Shown in pieces: positions 61,001 to 64,000 of a DNA stretch of 64,000 nt; within the stretch, counting starts at the first letter, position 1, and every line of letters begins with the position of its first letter. The notes under the pieces are model-generated. The model searched no databases and was not told the origin of the DNA. It was given only the letters and a program-made list of their open reading frames with translations. Both the position numbers and the translations under genes were made by a program. The stretch covers positions 1 through 64,000 of the forward strand of contig CAZUJL010000003.1 of the NCBI GenBank assembly GCA_964620045.1, given 5' to 3'. The DNA comes from VFKU01 sp964620045. Lineage in GTDB: Bacteria; Hydrogenedentota; Hydrogenedentia; Hydrogenedentales; GCA-2746185.

Positions 61001-63580
61001 CGCCGTCGAGTGATACAGACGCGGCCGCGTCCCCGGTGCCATCGTCGTCCAGCTTTCGCTGGTCGGCGACCACAACTCAGGTTCAAGGACGCCCTGTGCG
61101 GTATTGGTGCCGTCCGTTGTGCGGCCGCCGCCCGTCACAAGCACATTGCCGTCGGGCAGGATCGTCATCGTGTGGTGGCCGCGTGGGAATTTCATCGGCT
61201 CGATCACGCGCCAAGCCGGCGAGGGCTGGTTCATGTCGATCGCCCACGTCGTCGTGATGGATGGCGCCGAAGGCTGGTCCACGTCTGACGAGCTACCGGC
61301 CTTCATAATGCGGCCGGGCTGATACTGCACCGAGGCGCCGCCCTGCGCCAGATTCGGATCGATCGTCGTCCAGGTCTGCGTCGCGATGTTCAGCGCGTAG
61401 GTCGCCATCGGTTCTTCGTTCGAGCTTCCCACGAACGCGCGGCCGTCCGGCAACAGGAACATGTGCGGATACGTCGGCATCGACAGTGAAGCGCCCGTCA
61501 ACTGCGTCCAGGCATTGGTCGCCGAGTTGTAGATTTCCGGAATCAGCACGACGCAGTCGTTACAACTCGTCGAGCCGTTGATCACCAGGATGCGGCCGTC
61601 GCCCAGCGTGACCGTCGTCGGATACCACCGCGCGAACGACATATCGGGGACAGGCGTCCACGTCGAGTTCACCGGGTTGAAGATATTTGCGTTGCGCAGA
61701 CCGACGTATAGCGCCACGTTACCGCCGGCCACCAACACGCGGCCGTCCGGCAGGAACGAATGCGACGAGCAGAACAAGTCGGTCGAATTATTCGGCACCG
61801 CTGTAAACTCACCGGTCGCCGGGTTCCACAGGCGCGCGGAAATACCGCCGAGGCCGAGGTCGGTCTCGCCGTCCCACACCAACACCTGGCCCGTGCGCAG
61901 CATGATCGAATTAATCGCGATCAGCGGCCACGAGTACATGCTCAACCATTGGCCGACCTGCGACGCCGGCGCGACCGTAAACGGCGTCTGTGTCGCCCAT
62001 TCCGGTCCCGCGGGCGTACCCCCAAAGCGGCGCACGCCGAGGCTCGGCCCGCCGAACGCGCCGGAGGAGTCATATATATAGTCGCCGTTACCTTCGTCGA
62101 AGTGATACAGACCCGCGGTGTTCGGGTCAGAGGAGAACGGCCGGTTCGGGCGCGTGAAGTTCGACGAATAGCGCAGCGTGGTCGACACGCGCAGTTCGTC
62201 GAAGTATCCGTCGAATGCCGGGTACTGCGAGCCCGCGTCGTGTTTTTCCGCGCCGAGCACCATAAACGGATCGCTGTTCGTGCACGGCCCGTTGCAGAAG
62301 TTGCCCGGCACGCCGTCATCCGGATAGGAGATATCGCCATTTGGCCCGTCGACCTGCGACTGCAACTGGCCGTCGACGTAGATCCACATCCAGCCGTCCG
62401 AGCGGCGGCGCTGAATCGCCACATGATGCCACTGGTTGTCCAGTACGCTCGTGGTGCCGACAATCGTCTGGAATCCGGTGCCCTGGCCCGCCACGCCAAA
62501 CACGACGCGACCGCCGGCGATCGAAATACCGAAATTGCGATCCTGGCTGAAGCGATCGCGGTCGACAATGATATTGCCGTAGATCCAGTTGTTGTTCACG
62601 CCCCCCGCCACGAGGGCCGACGCATTGTCCGTCGAATTGCCGTTAATCCAGAACTCCAGCGTAAAGTCCGTCGCACCCACGTCCATCGGCGGTCCAGGCA
62701 GCGTGGTGGCCGGATCGTCGATGCGGATTTTCACACGGTCGATGTCGTTAACCCCGGCACCGTAGAAGCGCAGCGAATTACCAAAGCCGCTGCCGGCCGA
62801 GTTGCTGACCGTAACGCTCACACCCGCTGAGGTCGCAGTATTGCCGGTGAGATCGCGCGCGCGCGCCGTAATCGTGTGCGCACCGTTGCCCGCGGTCGTG
62901 GTGTCCCAGTTGATGTTGTAGGGCGCGATCGTATCCTCGGAACCAGTCGCGACATTGTCGATCAGGAATTGAACGCCGGCGACGGCGACGTTGTCCGAGG
63001 CGTTCGCGGTGAGCCCAATAATGCCCGAGACGGTGGAGCCCGCTGTCGGCGCCGTCACCGAAACCGTCGGCGGTGTGCCATCCGCCGGACCGGCGTCCGC
63101 ATAAGTGATATCGTCGACGCCTAGCGCCCAGCCGCCGGTGAAACCTACCGTGATGGTTGTTGAGGCGAGCGTCCAACCAGTCGCGACGTTCTGCAGCGAA
63201 CCGGTGGTTATCGTGCGGGTGACGGTCGGGTTCACGCCGTCGGACAGCGTCAGTGTGCCGTTCACCACCGTGTACGCGTTCATGCTCAGGAGCACGCGGG
63301 GCGCCGCGAATGAGAAGGTGCGTGAAGTACCGGTCGAGTTGGCGAAGTAGGCGTTGTTGGTGGGGTCTGACGAGTATGGGCCGGACCACCGCCACTGGTT
63401 CGTCCCGAAATTGATCCCCCCAAACGTGCCGTTCAGATAACTATCGGGCGTGCCCGACGGAACGGGACTATCGAAATTCACAATCGTCGTGGTCTGTGCG
63501 TGAACAGTACCCGGCGTTATGCTCAGCAAAAGAGCGAATAAGCCAAGCAAATATTTGCCAGTGTCGGCTAATCTATACAT
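58010..63580 (-). CDS. Giant secreted galactose/glyoxal oxidase-like protein with LamG and IPT/TIG-like repeats
   Basis: An 1856-residue protein with a signal peptide (about 1-28). Domains in order: an N-terminal beta domain (30-165), an Ig-like domain (170-262), LamG 1 (265-525), a galactose-oxidase-type kelch propeller (540-890), DUF1929 (893-998), seven IPT/TIG-like repeats (1002-1643) and LamG 2 (1645-1853). The radical-copper site is complete: C604 and Y653 for the thioether cofactor (DLFCSSHSF, RWYPTT), Y856-H857 (RLYHST) and H939 (VTHEVNMSQR). These match galactose oxidase C228, Y272, Y495, H496 and H581. It probably oxidises primary alcohols or aldehydes with O2. It is the first gene of the six-gene operon. 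Confidence 0.9.
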   Translation of the reverse strand: MYRLADTGKYLLGLFALLLSITPGTVHAQTTTIVNFDSPVPSGTPDSYLNGTFGGINFGTNQWRWSGPYSSDPTNNAYFANSTGTSRTFSFAAPRVLLSMNAYTVVNGTLTLSDGVNPTVTRTITTGSLQNVATGWTLASTTITVGFTGGWALGVDDITYADAGPADGTPPTVSVTAPTAGSTVSGIIGLTANASDNVAVAGVQFLIDNVATGSEDTIAPYNINWDTTTAGNGAHTITARARDLTGNTATSAGVSVTVSNSAGSGFGNSLRFYGAGVNDIDRVKIRIDDPATTLPGPPMDVGATDFTLEFWINGNSTDNASALVAGGVNNNWIYGNIIVDRDRFSQDRNFGISIAGGRVVFGVAGQGTGFQTIVGTTSVLDNQWHHVAIQRRRSDGWMWIYVDGQLQSQVDGPNGDISYPDDGVPGNFCNGPCTNSDPFMVLGAEKHDAGSQYPAFDGYFDELRVSTTLRYSSNFTRPNRPFSSDPNTAGLYHFDEGNGDYIYDSSGAFGGPSLGVRRFGGTPAGPEWATQTPFTVAPASQVGQWLSMYSWPLIAINSIMLRTGQVLVWDGETDLGLGGISARLWNPATGEFTAVPNNSTDLFCSSHSFLPDGRVLVAGGNVALYVGLRNANIFNPVNSTWTPVPDMSFARWYPTTVTLGDGRILVINGSTSCNDCVVLIPEIYNSATNAWTQLTGASLSMPTYPHMFLLPDGRAFVGSSNEEPMATYALNIATQTWTTIDPNLAQGGASVQYQPGRIMKAGSSSDVDQPSAPSITTTWAIDMNQPSPAWRVIEPMKFPRGHHTMTILPDGNVLVTGGGRTTDGTNTAQGVLEPELWSPTSESWTTMAPGTRPRLYHSTALLMPDGRVLSAGGGRFSGFPTIDQLNAEIFSPPYLFKGERPAITSIPTSVQHGATFQIGNAAPNNVARVTMLAPGAVTHEVNMSQRFAELTFTRTASGLDVQAPSNPNIAPPGYYLIFLIGTNGVPSIGSFVQVTPTTAPAPVPTVTNTSPTSATAGGAAFTLTVNGTGFTSSSVVRWNNNNRTTGFNSSTQLTASITAADIASQGTASVTVFTPAPGGGTSNAATFTINPSNPVPATTSLSPNTVAAGSGAFTLTVNGSNFVSGSTVRWNGGNRTTTFVSATQLTAAITAADVASASTVTVTVFSPAPGGGTSNAQTFTTTGTNPVPTTTSISPAGVTAGGAAFTLTVNGTNFVTGGVSTVRFNGSNRTTTFVSATQLTATLTAADRAIGGTGSVTVFNTTPGGGTSNAQTLSIGNPAPTTTGLSPTSVTAGGATFTLTVNGTNFISGASTVRWNGNDRATTFVSATQLTTQITAADIAAAGTGSVTVFTATPGGGTSGAQTLSINNPAPTTTGLSPSSVMAGSGAFTLTVNGTNFISGVSTVRWNGSNRTTTFVSATQLTAAITAADVASAGSGSVTVFNATPGGGTSNAQTLSITATNPVPATTSLSPTSVVAGSNAFTLTVNGSNFVNGAVVRWNNADRTTTFGSAAQLTAQITAADVASMGSATVTVFNPAPGGGTSNGQTFTITATNPVPATTSLSPTSISAGSAAFTLTVNGSNFVNGAIVRWNGADRTTTFGSAAQVTAQITAADVASATTATVTVFNPAPGGGTSNGQTFTITTGGGTPQGLVAAYSMNIGSGTAVADTSGNNNNGTVANGTWAAGQFGNALVFNGTSTLVSVPDTASLDLTTGVTMEAWVYPTVQPTGWRAIIVKEQPGNVLYYLHAGSSSANSPATGVFVGGAERSLVGGTRLAANTWVHLASTYDGANQRLYINGVQVSTRAQTGAISTSTSPLRIGGNSVFGEYFTGRIDEVRIYNRALTAAEIQTDMATPIP
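58651..60577 (-). repeat. Seven tandem IPT/TIG-like repeats within the oxidase gene
   Basis: Each unit is about 275 bases (about 92 residues) and begins with a P(V/A)PTTTSLSP-type strand, contains AFTLTVNG(S/T)NF and an (R/N)RTTTF(V/G)SATQLTA segment, and ends with VTVFNPAPGGGTSNAQT. Repeat 1 is the most diverged; repeats 2-7 are very similar, which suggests recent amplification and possible unequal crossing-over. Confidence 0.88.
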
Positions 63581-63658
63581 TTCGATACACCTCTAGTTTT
63601 GCTGTCGGGGGTGGGGCAAACGGTGATTTTTACGGCCCTGCGACCCGCATTTGCACGC

Positions 63659-63681
63659 ACTAATCAGCGTATCAGATTAGT
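63659..63681. promoter_or_regulatory. Inverted repeat upstream of the oxidase operon
   Basis: ACTAATC (63659-63665) and GATTAGT (63675-63681) are exact inverted arms with nine bases between. It lies about 80-100 bases before the ATG at 63580, in the leader or promoter of the six-gene operon. It could be an operator or a leader hairpin. I could not place a clear -10/-35 pair near it. Confidence 0.35.
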
Positions 63682-63836
63682 CCATCCAATGGAACAGTCT
63701 CTGTGGATAACGCCAAAACTATGCTTTTAAGAGAGACTCTTGCTGCATATGGGCATTTTTATCGCCCGTTTGTAAGGATTTTGCATACATTGGGCGTCTG
63801 GACAGTCCTGCGCGGTCGCGAAATAACGCCTCGCGC

Positions 63837-64000
63837 TTAGGCGACTGTCCATGGTTCGCGATATTCGCGCGTGAGCCACGCCGGATCACCACTGCCGCGC
63901 GCCAGCCGCATGCGTTTCGGTTGCCACTCGATCGTGGCGTGGTGGTAATACGCCCGGTTCATCAGATGACAGCAGATGGCGGAGCGCCCGCCGACCTCTT
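63837..64000 (-). CDS. Gfo/Idh/MocA-type oxidoreductase, C-terminal end (partial)
   Basis: The visible 53 residues continue off the window edge. They read EVGGRSAICCHLMNRAYYHH and end with a segment closing LTREYREPWTVA. The G-R-S-A-x-x-C-H-L-x-N start and the R-E-P-W-x end match the C-terminal tails of planctomycete-type Gfo/Idh/MocA oxidoreductases, which use NAD(P) to oxidise or epimerise sugars. Family match is by eye from a short segment. The gap to the next start is about 256 bases, so it may be a separate unit. Confidence 0.6.
   Translation of the reverse strand, partial: EVGGRSAICCHLMNRAYYHHATIEWQPKRMRLARGSGDPAWLTREYREPWTVA

Noticed and set aside
1..64000. tRNA, rRNA, CRISPR array, transposase, integrase or phage genes
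   Set aside because: None was recognised in reading both strands; a tRNA or RNA-family search was not possible here, so weak RNA genes may be missed.

Overview
The window is GC-rich, densely coded bacterial DNA with no tRNA, rRNA, CRISPR array, transposase or phage gene that I could see. Several genes imply an outer membrane: an OprD-type porin, a small outer-membrane barrel, a DUF3302/HlyD pair, LAB_N and ArnT-type lipid-modification proteins, and BamE-like lipoproteins. Paired DUF1501 and cytochrome/DUF1549/DUF1553 genes, a CxxCH protein of Pirellula/Verrucomicrobium type, and a Gfo/Idh/MocA C-terminus are typical of Planctomycetota, Verrucomicrobiota and Hydrogenedentota-like lineages. The exact phylum cannot be fixed from this window.

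Layout. (1) 1-5.1 kb: a possible anti-sigma remnant, a membrane protein, a secreted protein, and a divergent two-gene operon (helical-barrel protein, TolB-like propeller lipoprotein). (2) 5.2-18.8 kb: an NtrC-type regulator and its histidine kinase, then a good sigma-54 promoter with a perfect 18-bp palindrome about 80 bp upstream, then an MacB-like ABC ATPase, an FtsX/MacB-type permease and a secreted tricorn protease homologue with its full catalytic tetrad. Three secreted hydrolases follow (PhoPQ-activated type, esterase, serine beta-lactamase-like). (3) 18.8-25.3 kb, minus strand: a CusR/CusS-like two-component pair, and a four-gene operon for a duplicated LAB_N protein, an ArnT-like glycosyltransferase, CmoA and an isoprenylcysteine/phospholipid methyltransferase-like membrane protein. 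(4) 25.8-33 kb: PPK2 plus SulP, DUF3302 plus HlyD, a large inverted repeat, and a minus-strand operon of Cax antiporter, VIT-like protein and outer-membrane barrel.

(5) 33.4-43.4 kb is the most unusual part. A textbook -24/-12 sigma-54 promoter precedes eight closely spaced genes: a 932-residue PLP-dependent Orn/Lys/Arg-type decarboxylase, two different AspT-type antiporters, an OprD-type porin, a periplasmic helical protein, a glycine-rich exported protein and two paralogous lipoproteins. I infer an inducible amino-acid decarboxylation/antiport system spanning both membranes (acid resistance or proton-motive-force generation). The substrate is unknown.

(6) 43.5-64 kb: an SGNH-like protein plus CxxCH haem protein operon converges with a six-gene minus-strand operon. 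That operon starts with a very large secreted galactose/glyoxal oxidase homologue with an intact Cys-Tyr copper site and seven IPT/TIG-like repeats. A redoxin/DsbD-like protein and two PSD1-DUF1501 pairs follow. The window ends in the C-terminus of a Gfo/Idh/MocA-family oxidoreductase.
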